Positions 1 through 8,645 of a stretch of DNA of 64,000 bases are shown here, in pieces. Numbering within the stretch: position 1 is the first letter of the stretch; every line of letters begins with the position of its first letter. Position numbers and translations under genes: made by a program. The notes below the pieces were generated by a model, which saw nothing but the letters and a program-made list of their open reading frames with translations, ran no database searches and was not told the DNA's origin. This DNA comes from Gardnerella vaginalis (GTDB lineage Bacteria > Actinomycetota > Actinomycetes > Actinomycetales > Bifidobacteriaceae): the NCBI RefSeq assembly GCF_001546455.1, contig NZ_KQ956814.1:23244-87243 (forward strand), written 5' to 3'.

Positions 1-3
1 CGT

Positions 4-3000
4 ATGCGAATGTTCTCTTTACTAACAGCGTTGCTGGCGACTATTGCAATCGTTGTTGGTAATGGCGCAATTAGTAGTGCATTTGCTTTTGAGAACCCAG
101 CGTATAAAGGTGAACAAGACAGTTGCGCTAGGAAAGAAACTGACGGAAAGTTATATATAGACGCCTATGGAGGCGGCTACATATTTTGTATTAATACGCC
201 AGAAACTGCTCATAGTAGATATGATGCTTTTGGTAATAAAAAAGTTGAAAAGGAGGAATGGGAAGAGGCAAGTGATTATGATGTTGATTATGCAGTTGCT
301 GCAAAGCTGATTAGCAATGCTATGAAAAGTAGCAATTCCGATGAAGTAGCTGCTGCAGCATACGCTATTCACGATAATGTTGAGAAAGATAGAGCTGAGT
401 GGGATGCTGCTAAAAAAGGTGGATTTGGCTCTATTAGATTCATAGATAACAGATCCAAATCTATATGGACTGATGCTAGAAACACTACTATAAGAAGCAT
501 ATGGATTAGTGGTAGCTCTTCTACAGGAACCAAATCTGGCCAGTTAAATATTTCTGGTACTGGCCCAGCTGCAGTCATTGGTGGCTTGGGAGAAGCAACT
601 AAGTTTAAGCTAAAATCAAAAAACGAAAATTTAAAGTTTTTAGACAACAAAGGCAATAAAACTGCAGAAATTGAAAGTGAGTTAGGTAGATTTCATGGCT
701 ATACCAGTGTTAGCTGGGTTGCAACAGGAGACGGAGAGGCAGAAATTAGCGGAGAATATTATTTGCCTAAATTGATGTACAAAAAGAAAAGCTCTGGAAC
801 AACCTTATTGTACTTAAAAGATAAAGAAGTTAAATATGATATGAAGAATTTTAAGTTTAATGTTCATAAGCAGTTCCAGCCAATCGTATCTTCAAAAGTT
901 GTTAATAAAAGTCTAAAAGTTGGCGATTCGGTTGATGTTGTTGTAAAAAGTAGTCTTAAAGATAGCAAAAACGATACTTGGATAGATAAAAAGAATGTTA
1001 GAGCTAGAGGATATTACTTTGTTGGTTCGCATAAAGATATTTTGAAAAAAAGAGAAATAGCAAGTAACAAGAGTGTAAAAGATTACATAAAGGAGTTGCG
1101 AGCCGATAAGAGTATTCGTCAGGTTGCTGCAAGTGATGTTGAGTTTTCTGGGGAAGATAAAGAAGTTAAGGCAGTTGCTCACGTTACAAATGGCGATTTA
1201 GACCATGCAGACCTTGAAAACGCTGCAGAATATAAGGTTACGGATGCGGAGCAAGGATTATTTGGAACTTGGGTTTGGACTATTACGCCTGAAAATCAAG
1301 AAGAAGGTACTAAAAAGTTTATTGCTAGCGACTATGTTGAAGGATTTGGCATCGACGAATCTACTGTATCAAATAAGGCAAAGCCAAAGATTAATCACGT
1401 AAAAAATAAGGTAGATAATGTGGTGTCCGATACGATTGTGGTTAGCGGATTGCCAAAAGATTATGGGGAATTTAAGAGGAATAAGGAATATGACTTTACT
1501 GCCGATGCGGATATGAAAATTCGCTTGTGGTGGATTGGGTATGAAAATGGTGCTACCGATAAAGAATCTATGGCTAAGCTTGCTCCAAGATCGGCTAGGG
1601 AGCCTAATGAAGATGATAATCACAAAGAAATCAGCGAATGGAGTGTGCCGCTTAAAAATGGTACTTATACGATTGCAGATAGAAAGGTGATTATTAAACC
1701 AGATAATGAGGCTGGTGGAAAGAAGGAAGGTGCAGAGCCTGGAAAGAAGGAAGATAAAGCTGCTAATGAAGATAAAGCCGCTGGTGGAAATGATTCTGCA
1801 AGTGCGGGTAATTCTGCCAGTGCAGATCCAAATACCATCAACATAAACTCTTGGAATGTTGACCAAAACGGAATGTACGTTTTTATATATGAAGTTCCTG
1901 GCTCTTCTAGAGTGGAAGCGCTTAAGACAGCGTACAACGATGCGGAAAGCAGAATTTTGTTTAGCAAAAATGCTGTGAATAATTCGCAGGGTGCTGGTGC
2001 TGGTGCGACTGGTGGTGCGCAGGGTGGTCAGTCTGGTGCGACTGGTGGTGCTGGAACTGCTGGAACTGCTGGAACGCAAGGTGGTAAGCCTGGTGAGTCT
2101 GGTGGTAAGGGTGAGCCTGGTGCTGGTACTGCTGGTAAGCCTGGTGAGTCTGTTGGTAAGCCTGGTGAAACTGGCACACAGAGCGGCGCTGGCACACAGA
2201 GCGGCGCTGGCGCGCAGAGCGGTTCGCAAAGCGGTGTGCAATCTGGTACGCAGCCTGGCAATAAGCCTGGTGAGTCTGGTTCGCAAGGCGGCTCTGGAAC
2301 CGATGTTACACATGGTGGTAAGCCTGGCGGCAATTCTGGAACGCAAGGTGGTTTTGGTACACAAGGTGAATCTGGCGGTAATTCTGGCACGCAGGGCGGT
2401 AAGCCTGGTGCTGGAACTTCTGGAACGCAAGGTGGTAAACCTGGTGAATCTGCTGGTAAACCTGGTGAATCTGCTGGTAAGCCTGGTGAGTCGGGTACGC
2501 AAGGTAATCCTGGTACGCAAGGTGGTGCTGGAACGCAGGGCGGTGCTGGTACTCAAGGTGGTGCACAGAGTGGTCAAAATGGCGAAAATAATGGGAATGT
2601 TACAAGTGCGGAAGTGGATCCAAAAACGTCTGCTGGTGGCGCTGTTGTAGATAACATTGTTTCTAATCAAGATGCGCAGAATCCAAAGTCTCCGCAAGGT
2701 TCTGAATCTGTAACGCATGGTACGCAGGGTGGTACACAGTCTGGTGCAGGTACGCAGCCAGGTGTTAAGCCTGGCGAATCTGGTGGTAAGTCTGGTATGC
2801 CTGGTGAATCTGGTGGTAAGCCAGGTACACAGGGTAGTCCTGATACGCAGGGCGGTGCTGGTACACAAGGTGGTGCTGGTACACAAGGTGGTACTGGAAA
2901 ACAGGGCGGAGCGCAGGCGGGCGGTAATACGCAGCTTGGAGCTGCTGGTTCTGGAGTTGCTGGAACGCAAGGTGAATCTGGCGGCAAATCTGGCGGCGTT

Positions 3001-3660
3001 CAGGGCGGTCAGTCTGGTGCAGGTACGCAGTCTGGTGGTAAGCCTGGTGAGTCGGGTTCTCAAGGTAATTCTGCTTCGCAAGGTGGTGCTGGCCCGCAGA
3101 GCGGTTCGCAAAGTGGTTCGCAAAGTGGCTCACAAAGTGGCTCACAGGGTGGCTCTAATCAAGATGAAACTAAGATAGAAGGCGGCAAGAAGGAGTCTAA
3201 AGAAGGTTCTAAAGAGGGCACTTATAAGGGTGTTCAGCAGGATTTGCGCGGTTCCCAAGATCCGCAAGATCCGCAAGGTTTGCGCGGTAAGCAAGATCCG
3301 CAAGGTTTGCACGGTAAGAAGAATCCGCAGGAATCCAAGAATCCTCAGGGTTCGCAGAATCCACGAGGCTCCCACGGTTCCCAAGACCTGCTGAATCCGC
3401 AAGGCTCCAAGAACCCTCAAGGTCCGCAAGATCCGCAAGATCCGCAAACCCCGCAAGAACCGCAGAATCCTCAGGAAAGTGATCCGCATAGAAAGGGAGC
3501 AAGAAGCCAAAGACGCAGGCATTCTCGTTTAGGCGAGCGGTCTGGGTATTTAGTAACAACGGGTGTAAAAGTTGAGACAATGTTAATGTTCTCTTTGGCT
3601 GCACTTTTGATTTCGGGATCTGTAGTTTTAGCAAAACGTATATATTGCGCTATATATTGA
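4..3660 (+). CDS. Repeat-rich surface protein with degenerate sorting signal
   Basis: A 1218-residue secreted, probably wall- or membrane-anchored protein of unknown function. Residues 1-28 form a signal peptide ending SSAFA. Residues 29-630 look folded and are Lys/Asp-rich; FCIN followed by AAYAIHD resembles the Cys and Gln regions of Gram-positive thioester domains, but the Gln position reads Ala (weak inference). Residues about 662-1052 are Gly/Gln/Ser/Thr-rich with GTQGG, GKPGES and short collagen-like Gly-X-Y stretches. Residues about 1078-1159 are a Pro-Gln-Asp repeat. The C-terminus has a basic patch, LVTTG at 1183-1187, a hydrophobic segment, then KR, matching the layout of an LPXTG signal but with Val for Pro. 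The frame is open to the window edge, so the true start may lie upstream; ATG at 4 or 10 already gives a complete signal peptide. Confidence 0.75.
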   Translation: MRMFSLLTALLATIAIVVGNGAISSAFAFENPAYKGEQDSCARKETDGKLYIDAYGGGYIFCINTPETAHSRYDAFGNKKVEKEEWEEASDYDVDYAVAAKLISNAMKSSNSDEVAAAAYAIHDNVEKDRAEWDAAKKGGFGSIRFIDNRSKSIWTDARNTTIRSIWISGSSSTGTKSGQLNISGTGPAAVIGGLGEATKFKLKSKNENLKFLDNKGNKTAEIESELGRFHGYTSVSWVATGDGEAEISGEYYLPKLMYKKKSSGTTLLYLKDKEVKYDMKNFKFNVHKQFQPIVSSKVVNKSLKVGDSVDVVVKSSLKDSKNDTWIDKKNVRARGYYFVGSHKDILKKREIASNKSVKDYIKELRADKSIRQVAASDVEFSGEDKEVKAVAHVTNGDLDHADLENAAEYKVTDAEQGLFGTWVWTITPENQEEGTKKFIASDYVEGFGIDESTVSNKAKPKINHVKNKVDNVVSDTIVVSGLPKDYGEFKRNKEYDFTADADMKIRLWWIGYENGATDKESMAKLAPRSAREPNEDDNHKEISEWSVPLKNGTYTIADRKVIIKPDNEAGGKKEGAEPGKKEDKAANEDKAAGGNDSASAGNSASADPNTININSWNVDQNGMYVFIYEVPGSSRVEALKTAYNDAESRILFSKNAVNNSQGAGAGATGGAQGGQSGATGGAGTAGTAGTQGGKPGESGGKGEPGAGTAGKPGESVGKPGETGTQSGAGTQSGAGAQSGSQSGVQSGTQPGNKPGESGSQGGSGTDVTHGGKPGGNSGTQGGFGTQGESGGNSGTQGGKPGAGTSGTQGGKPGESAGKPGESAGKPGESGTQGNPGTQGGAGTQGGAGTQGGAQSGQNGENNGNVTSAEVDPKTSAGGAVVDNIVSNQDAQNPKSPQGSESVTHGTQGGTQSGAGTQPGVKPGESGGKSGMPGESGGKPGTQGSPDTQGGAGTQGGAGTQGGTGKQGGAQAGGNTQLGAAGSGVAGTQGESGGKSGGVQGGQSGAGTQSGGKPGESGSQGNSASQGGAGPQSGSQSGSQSGSQSGSQGGSNQDETKIEGGKKESKEGSKEGTYKGVQQDLRGSQDPQDPQGLRGKQDPQGLHGKKNPQESKNPQGSQNPRGSHGSQDLLNPQGSKNPQGPQDPQDPQTPQEPQNPQESDPHRKGARSQRRRHSRLGERSGYLVTTGVKVETMLMFSLAALLISGSVVLAKRIYCAIY
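1987..3480 (+). repeat. Degenerate coding tandem repeats (Gly-rich, then Pro/Gln)
   Basis: About 1.5 kb of short in-frame repeats within the surface protein. Units of the type GGTAAGCCTGGTGAATCT and GGTACGCAAGGTGGT recur up to position 3160, followed by 9-15 bp units of the type CCGCAAGATCCGCAA between 3240 and 3480. The composition leaves long stop-free stretches in other frames on both strands, which are not genes. Such arrays commonly vary in copy number between strains (family knowledge). Confidence 0.85.
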
Positions 3661-3679
3661 TAAGATATTAAATAGAGAT

Positions 3680-3767
3680 AAAAATAGTTGCGTTGTATAT
3701 TATGCATAATTTATTCTATAAACATAGCTATTTTTGGCGTTTGTAGTTTTTGCATACTATACAACGC
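3680..3767 (+). promoter_or_regulatory. Interleaved inverted repeats before the CsoR-like gene
   Basis: GCGTTGTATATTATGCA at 3690-3706 is matched by its reverse complement with one mismatch at 3751-3767. A second pair, AAAAATAG (3680-3687) and CTATTTTT (3728-3735), interleaves with it, so both pairings cannot form as simple hairpins at once. The second could act as a terminator for the surface-protein gene, since its right arm ends in five T. The first lies 38 nt before the regulator's ATG and could be an operator or leader. The function is inferred from position only. Confidence 0.4.
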
Positions 3768-3805
3768 ATAATTAATGTAAACGCAATGTTTTGTACGAGG
3801 TTTTT

Positions 3806-4099
3806 ATGGGTGACTACAACATAGACAAAGAGAAGATGTTGGTTCGCTTGCATAGAGTATGCGGACAAGTTCACGCTGTTGAAAATATGGTTGAAAAAGG
3901 GGAAGACTACAACAATATTCTTATGCAGCTTTCTGCTTCTACAGCAGCTCTTAGGGCAGTTGCGCTTATAGTTGCTCATCAAGAAATATCAAAAGCTTTA
4001 GATGAAGCTCAAAATGCGGCAGATAAAAGGGTTACCGATAAAAAGGTTGCTGAGCTTGTAGACGTTGTAGACCACTTAATGCGCTACGATAAGTCGTGA
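3806..4099 (+). CDS. CsoR/FrmR-family (DUF156) regulator lacking metal ligands
   Basis: A 97-residue all-helical protein of the CsoR/RcnR/FrmR repressor family, recognisable from RLHRVCGQV, the helix-2 run ending QLSAS, and AALRAVAL. Family members are tetrameric DNA-binding repressors released by Cu(I), Ni/Co, sulfide or formaldehyde. Aligned with M. tuberculosis CsoR (Cys36, His61, Cys65), the equivalent residues are Tyr35, Glu60 and Ala64, so the usual effector site is gone. The only Cys is C19. ATG at 3806 is chosen because GAGG lies just upstream; the TTG at 3791 lacks such a site. No copper or aldehyde gene is adjacent, so the signal and targets are unknown. Confidence 0.75.
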   Translation: MGDYNIDKEKMLVRLHRVCGQVHAVENMVEKGEDYNNILMQLSASTAALRAVALIVAHQEISKALDEAQNAADKRVTDKKVAELVDVVDHLMRYDKS

Positions 4100-4164
4100 T
4101 TTATAAAGCCGTGAGTTTAATCGTTGCGTTTTAAAAAGTAGGCGTTTTAAGCAATATTTAGAGT

Positions 4165-4797
4165 ATGCGAACTATAACCGATTTACCTAACAACCCTTCG
4201 CACTATTCGTTTGTAGAAAAGAAGTCCGAATTTATTTCGGATGCTTGTCATGTTTCTAGTCTCGAAGAAGCAATGGATTTTGTAGAATCCATTAGACTAA
4301 GCAATCCAAAAGCAAGGCACGTTGCGTATGCTGCGATTTGCGGAGATAACAATGGTAGATTGTGCGAGCGTATGAGCGATGACGGTGAGCCAGCGGGTAC
4401 AGCTGGTAAGCCGATTTTAGATGTTATGCGCGCATCTAGCCTTACAGACACTGTTGTAACTGTTACGCGCTATTTTGGTGGGATTTTGCTTGGCTCTGGC
4501 GGATTGATACGTGCGTATTCGCGTGCTGCTGCTGGATCTGTGCAGAATAGCAAAATGGCAAACATTGTTTCGTGCAAATGTTTTTCTTGCAAAATTGAAT
4601 ACACGCAGCTAAGAATGTTTAAGCATTTATTGCTAAATCACAATGCGGAAGTTATGAACGAAGAATACGGCGTTTCTATTGAATTAAAAGCATGCGTGCC
4701 GTGTGAAGAGTCAGACAGATTCCTTGAAGCAGTAAAAAATACGTTTGCTGGTGCAATAATTCCTGATTTTTGTGGTGTTTGTAGTAGAATTTGCTGA
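4165..4797 (+). CDS. YigZ/IMPACT family protein (UPF0029)
   Basis: A 210-residue member of the YigZ/IMPACT family. The N-terminal domain has the hallmark segments RHVAYA (about 51-56), DDGEPAGTAGKP (about 72-83) and RYFGGILLGSGGLIRAYS (about 102-119), followed by a smaller C-terminal ferredoxin-like domain (about 135-210). Eukaryotic IMPACT modulates GCN2 signalling. Bacterial members have an unsettled role, possibly RNA or ribosome related, and the gene is sometimes annotated as a proline dipeptidase regulator. It lies 65 nt after the CsoR-like gene on the same strand and could be cotranscribed with it. The length is normal and nothing is missing. Confidence 0.88.
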   Translation: MRTITDLPNNPSHYSFVEKKSEFISDACHVSSLEEAMDFVESIRLSNPKARHVAYAAICGDNNGRLCERMSDDGEPAGTAGKPILDVMRASSLTDTVVTVTRYFGGILLGSGGLIRAYSRAAAGSVQNSKMANIVSCKCFSCKIEYTQLRMFKHLLLNHNAEVMNEEYGVSIELKACVPCEESDRFLEAVKNTFAGAIIPDFCGVCSRIC

Positions 4798-4887
4798 TTT
4801 GCGTTTTCTGTGATTTCTCAAATATAAGATTTGTGTTGCAAAGCTGATAGATTATAAGGTGACTAGGCAAAGGTTGGTGAGTGGCTT

Positions 4888-5550
4888 ATGAATGATGCGC
4901 AAAATCAAAACAATGTTAAGCAAGACGGTGATTTGGGCCAGAATTCAAACGATTCCTACAATCCATTAACAGCGGTTTATGAGCGTTTAAGGCACTCCAC
5001 CAACTCTAAAGAGCTGCATGAATTTGCGGTCAAAGAACTACCAGATAGGTCTGATCAGGCAGGATTTTCTAGGGCGACTGCACTTTTGGAAGCTGTAGCA
5101 GGTAATGCAAATACTCCAGAAGAAGATCGCGTGCATTTAGCAACGGTAATGCCATTCCCGAATATCTTGGTTAAGCTTTCTCAAGACGAGTCTAGTAAAG
5201 TCCGTTTAGCTGTTGCAAAGAACAAAAATGCTAAGAATTGGCTTGTTGGAAGGCTTACTAAAGATTCTTGCGCAGAAGTTAGAGATGCAGCGTTATGTAA
5301 TCCGCGAACATCTTGGAAAATGCGATTAGAAGGCGCTCAAACAGATGGAATTGATGCAAAAACATTGGATTATTTAGCGTCGCTTGGCGCAAGTGAACAA
5401 GATGATGATTCTCCAGTGCTTTCCGCAATGGTTAGGCGAGCAGTGGCACTTAATCCCGGCGTGTCGCAGCCGACTTTAGTGGCTTTATCTAAAGACAAAG
5501 ACTCGGACGTTTCGCTTGCAGCTCTAGGCGTTTTGAATAGTGGCAAATAA
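4888..5550 (+). CDS. Variant Leu-rich/HEAT-like repeat protein
   Basis: A 220-residue soluble protein without signal or membrane segment. From about residue 85 it has repeats of the kind SSKVRLAVAKNKNAKNWLVGRL, AEVRDAALCNPRTS and SDVSLAALGVLN. Each pairs a V-R-x-A-x-A-x-N core with a short helix, as in leucine-rich-repeat-variant (LRV) or HEAT-like alpha solenoids, which bind other proteins. The first 35 residues are Asn/Gln/Asp-rich and probably disordered. The start ATG follows GGTGAG. Function is unknown; a scaffold role is only an inference. It stands alone between yigZ and malQ. Confidence 0.6.
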   Translation: MNDAQNQNNVKQDGDLGQNSNDSYNPLTAVYERLRHSTNSKELHEFAVKELPDRSDQAGFSRATALLEAVAGNANTPEEDRVHLATVMPFPNILVKLSQDESSKVRLAVAKNKNAKNWLVGRLTKDSCAEVRDAALCNPRTSWKMRLEGAQTDGIDAKTLDYLASLGASEQDDDSPVLSAMVRRAVALNPGVSQPTLVALSKDKDSDVSLAALGVLNSGK

Positions 5551-5617
5551 ATAGAAATAAATAAATACCATTAAATCAGACTTAAGTCTTGAGTATAAAC
5601 GTAAAATAAACAATAAT

Positions 5618-5688
5618 TGCATACGTTTGCATACGTTTGCATAAACAACACGCGTATACACGTAAATACGTACACACGTACACACATA
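5618..5688 (+). repeat. Short tandem repeats upstream of malQ
   Basis: The 145-nt gap holds TGCATACGTT in about 2.3 copies (5618-5640), followed by ACACGTA-type heptamers to 5688. The spacing could place or alter a promoter for malQ, but no clear -35/-10 pair is visible and there is no Shine-Dalgarno match immediately before the malQ ATG. Confidence 0.6.
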
Positions 5689-5695
5689 TATTACG

Positions 5696-7873
5696 ATGGA
5701 AAATATGAACACTAAAAATGAAGAAACCACTAAGCCAGCAAGCCCATTGAAGCGATTGGCTGAGCTGATGGGCGTTCGCTCTAAATTCGTTGGATCAGAC
5801 GGAGTTGAGCATCAAATTGCCGACAGCGTGCTTGTAAAAGTATTGCGCTCGCTATGTGTAGAAGCGCAAACCGATGAACAAATCGAAGAATCCACGCAAA
5901 AAATCCTTAACGAGCGTCACACTCGTTTAGTTGCGCCAACAGTTTTGCATACCGTTGGAAAAGAAAGCGAAGTAAGTGTAAATACAGGGATTTTGGAGTA
6001 TCCTACTGCAAAGCTTGTTTTGGAAGATGGCAGCGAATACAAGGGTGATTTGCAGATTTTGCCCTCTAAAAACGACGTTGCAATCCCAGTAGACGGCAAG
6101 TTTGTAGCAACATCTTTGCTTAAGATTCCTGCAGACGTTCCAATGGGATACCACACTTTGCGCGTTAGTGTTGCGGATCGTGTGGAAGAGTCCACTCTTA
6201 TTAGTGCGCCAGAAAGCATTGATACGATTGAAAAGCTAGAAAAAGACGGCAAGCAGATTTGGGGTTGGATGGCTCAGCTCTATTCAATTCGTTCGTCTAA
6301 GTCTTGGGGCGTAGGAGATTACGCCGATTTGGCTGATTTGCTTGTTAAAGCTAAGGAAAAGTCGGGAGCAGATTTTGTTCTTATAAATCCGCTTCATGCA
6401 GGCGAGCCAGTTGCCCCATTAACTCCGTCTCCATATTTGCCTGTTGCTAGGTCTATGGTAAACGTTACGTATATTCGCCCAGAAAGCATTCCAGAATATA
6501 ATCTTCTTAGCGAGCAAGACCGCAAAAGTGTTGACGATTTGCATAGTCAAGTAGAGCCTCTTAATAACGATGCTCAAATTATTGACCGCGACGCAATGTG
6601 GCGTGTAAAAATGCATGCTTTGTGGATTATTTTTAAGTCGGGCATGCAATCCGCTCGCGCACAAGAGTTTGAAGCGTTTAAAAAAGATATGGGAGATACG
6701 CTTGAATCTTATGCAACTTGGTGCCTTTGCTACGATAAGTGGGGCGCTCCTAACGGCAGCGATTGCTGGGAGAAGCATCTTACTAAGGATTCCGATGAGA
6801 TTAGCGCTTTAGCAAAGCAGTTCCCAGATACGCTAGAGTTTTATCGCTGGCTTGAATGGATTGCGTTTGGTCAGTTGCACGACGCGCAAATGGCGGCTAA
6901 AAAAGCAGGCATGCGCATTGGAATTATGTCGGATATGGCCGTTGGTGTGCATCCAGCAGGTTCCGAAGTTTGGTGGAATCCAGAGCGATTTGCCAATGGT
7001 GCTTGCGTTGGTGCTCCGCCTGATTACTTTAACCAGCAGGGTCAAAATTGGTCCCAGCCTCCGCTTAATCCGTTTGAGCTTGAGCGCACTGGTTTTAAGA
7101 CCTATAGAGATATGGTTCACGGCATGTTTGCTTCTGCTGGAGCTGTGCGAATTGACCATATTCTTGGACTTTTCCGCCTTTGGTGGATTCCAGAAGGATC
7201 TACTCCAGGCGACGGCGCCTATGTTTACTACGATGCAAACGTTATGCTTGGCATTCTTGCGATTGAAGCCACGCGCGCTAATGGCGTTGTAGTTGGCGAA
7301 GACCTTGGCGTTGTGCCAGCCGAAGCCTTGGAAGTTTTGGCTAAAAACAAGGTTCTTGGCTGCACGGTTGAGTGGTTTGAGCAAAGAGACGGCGCGTTCC
7401 GCGAGCCTAAGAAGTGGCGCGAAATGACGCTTGCTTCTGTAAATACTCACGATTTGCCACCTGCCGCAGGGTACTTAAACTACGAGCACGTTAACATTCG
7501 CGAGCGTTTGAATCTTCTTTCGGGCTCCGTAGAAGAGTTCCGCGCTGATGCTGTTAAAGAGCATAATGCAATGCTTAAGATGCTTGTTTCTGGCGGATTC
7601 TTAAGCGAAAGTGTGCTAGAGGACGAATCGCAGCATGAGCAGGAGATTGTTGAAGCGTTGTATAAAGCGCTTAAAGCTGCTCCTTCTAAGCTGCTTGCTG
7701 CATCGATTGTTGATGCAACTGGCGAGCATAGAGCGCAAAATCAGCCTGGAACAAACAACGAATATCCAAATTGGCGCATTCCTTTGGCAGATGCCGATTG
7801 CAATCCTGTTCTTTTGGACGATTTGTTTGACTTGCCTAGAGTTAAGTCTTTAGCGCAAATCATGAATAAGTAG
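5696..7873 (+). CDS. malQ: 4-alpha-glucanotransferase (amylomaltase, GH77)
   Basis: A 725-residue cytoplasmic enzyme that transfers alpha-1,4-glucan segments between maltooligosaccharides and releases glucose. It is central to maltose and glycogen use. An N-terminal beta-rich region of about 160 residues, as in MalQ of actinobacteria and enterobacteria, precedes the GH77 barrel. The catalytic triad is visible: nucleophile D487 in RIDHILGLFR, acid/base E535 in GEDLG, and D586 in NTHDLPP. Length is normal for the long MalQ type. ATG 5696 is followed by another in-frame ATG at 5705; neither has a strong ribosome-binding site, so the exact start is uncertain. No other maltose genes are adjacent. 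Confidence 0.95.
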   Translation: MENMNTKNEETTKPASPLKRLAELMGVRSKFVGSDGVEHQIADSVLVKVLRSLCVEAQTDEQIEESTQKILNERHTRLVAPTVLHTVGKESEVSVNTGILEYPTAKLVLEDGSEYKGDLQILPSKNDVAIPVDGKFVATSLLKIPADVPMGYHTLRVSVADRVEESTLISAPESIDTIEKLEKDGKQIWGWMAQLYSIRSSKSWGVGDYADLADLLVKAKEKSGADFVLINPLHAGEPVAPLTPSPYLPVARSMVNVTYIRPESIPEYNLLSEQDRKSVDDLHSQVEPLNNDAQIIDRDAMWRVKMHALWIIFKSGMQSARAQEFEAFKKDMGDTLESYATWCLCYDKWGAPNGSDCWEKHLTKDSDEISALAKQFPDTLEFYRWLEWIAFGQLHDAQMAAKKAGMRIGIMSDMAVGVHPAGSEVWWNPERFANGACVGAPPDYFNQQGQNWSQPPLNPFELERTGFKTYRDMVHGMFASAGAVRIDHILGLFRLWWIPEGSTPGDGAYVYYDANVMLGILAIEATRANGVVVGEDLGVVPAEALEVLAKNKVLGCTVEWFEQRDGAFREPKKWREMTLASVNTHDLPPAAGYLNYEHVNIRERLNLLSGSVEEFRADAVKEHNAMLKMLVSGGFLSESVLEDESQHEQEIVEALYKALKAAPSKLLAASIVDATGEHRAQNQPGTNNEYPNWRIPLADADCNPVLLDDLFDLPRVKSLAQIMNK

Positions 7874-8175
7874 AGATAGATGCGTAAATAATTGCGGGCT
7901 GCAGCGTTTGTTTTTGACTTGCGAGCGTTGTAGTCCGCATTTGCATAACATTGTGGTCCGTGATGTAGTCCGCATTGTATGTAAAATAGAAATTTGCAAA
8001 TAGTCGTCATATGGCGATATACTTGCAGATTGTTGTGTTTCCCTAAGGGGTCCTTCAAAGCGCTTTTCCCACTCGCCATCGAGGACTTTCAGGGAGCCCA
8101 CGGATTATGAGTAGAGTATCTTCTATAAACCAAGAAGATATAAAGCTCGAAACACAATAGAGAAAAGGTACGATT
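7874..8175 (+). promoter_or_regulatory. Structured leader region upstream of rplM
   Basis: The 302-nt gap holds no gene. GTAGTCCGCATT occurs twice (about 7930 and 7962). Between 8040 and 8095 nested complementary segments can fold: TCCCT (8040-8044) with AGGGA (8091-8095), GTCCT (8050-8054) with AGGAC (8082-8086), and the palindrome AAAGCGCTTT (8057-8066) near the tip. Ribosomal-protein leaders bound by L13 are known in other phyla; that this is one is an inference. A rplM promoter probably lies upstream of the fold. Confidence 0.4.
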
Positions 8176-8625
8176 GTGAAGACTTTCACACCGAAACCAG
8201 CAGATTTAACTCATGACTGGTACATTATCGACGCCACTGATGTGGTGCTTGGTCGTTTGGCTTCCCAGGTAGCTATTTTGCTTCGTGGTAAGAATAAGCC
8301 AACGTATGCTCCTCACGCTGATTCTGGCAATCACGTTATTATTATTAACGCAGATAAGATTGCTTTGACTGGCAATAAGTTGAGCAAGGAATTGTATTCC
8401 CACTCTGGCCGTCCAGGTGGACTTCGCCGCGATAGCTATGCTGAGCTTTTGGAGAAGAATCCAAAGCGCATCATCGTTTCCGCTGTTAAGGGAATGCTTC
8501 CAAAGAATCGTCTTGCTAAGGTTCAGCTTGATCGCCTTCGTGTGTTCACTGGCGCTGAGCATCCTCATATTTCGCAAAAGCCACAGGTCTTCGAGATCTC
8601 TCAGGTTAGCCAGCAGGCTAAGTGA
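8176..8625 (+). CDS. rplM: 50S ribosomal protein L13 (uL13)
   Basis: 149 residues, the normal length. It is an early-assembly protein of the large subunit binding 23S rRNA domain VI. Diagnostic segments are [45 protein letters not shown] and [11 protein letters not shown]. The start is GTG at 8176 preceded by AGAAAAGG. It overlaps the region before rpsI, with which it forms the universal rplM-rpsI pair; the rpsI ribosome-binding site begins 5 nt after the stop. Confidence 0.98.
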   Translation: MKTFTPKPADLTHDWYIIDATDVVLGRLASQVAILLRGKNKPTYAPHADSGNHVIIINADKIALTGNKLSKELYSHSGRPGGLRRDSYAELLEKNPKRIIVSAVKGMLPKNRLAKVQLDRLRVFTGAEHPHISQKPQVFEISQVSQQAK

Positions 8626-8645
8626 ATCGTAAGGAGAATATGATT

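Noticed and set aside
1369..3123. 584-codon open frame on the minus strand within the surface gene
   Set aside because: It reads as Arg/Thr/Leu low complexity, an effect of the repeat composition of the plus-strand gene, which has signal peptide and anchor. No ribosome-binding site.
3690..3767. Possible insertion-sequence ends
   Set aside because: The inverted repeat has no transposase between the arms and only 44 nt of spacer.
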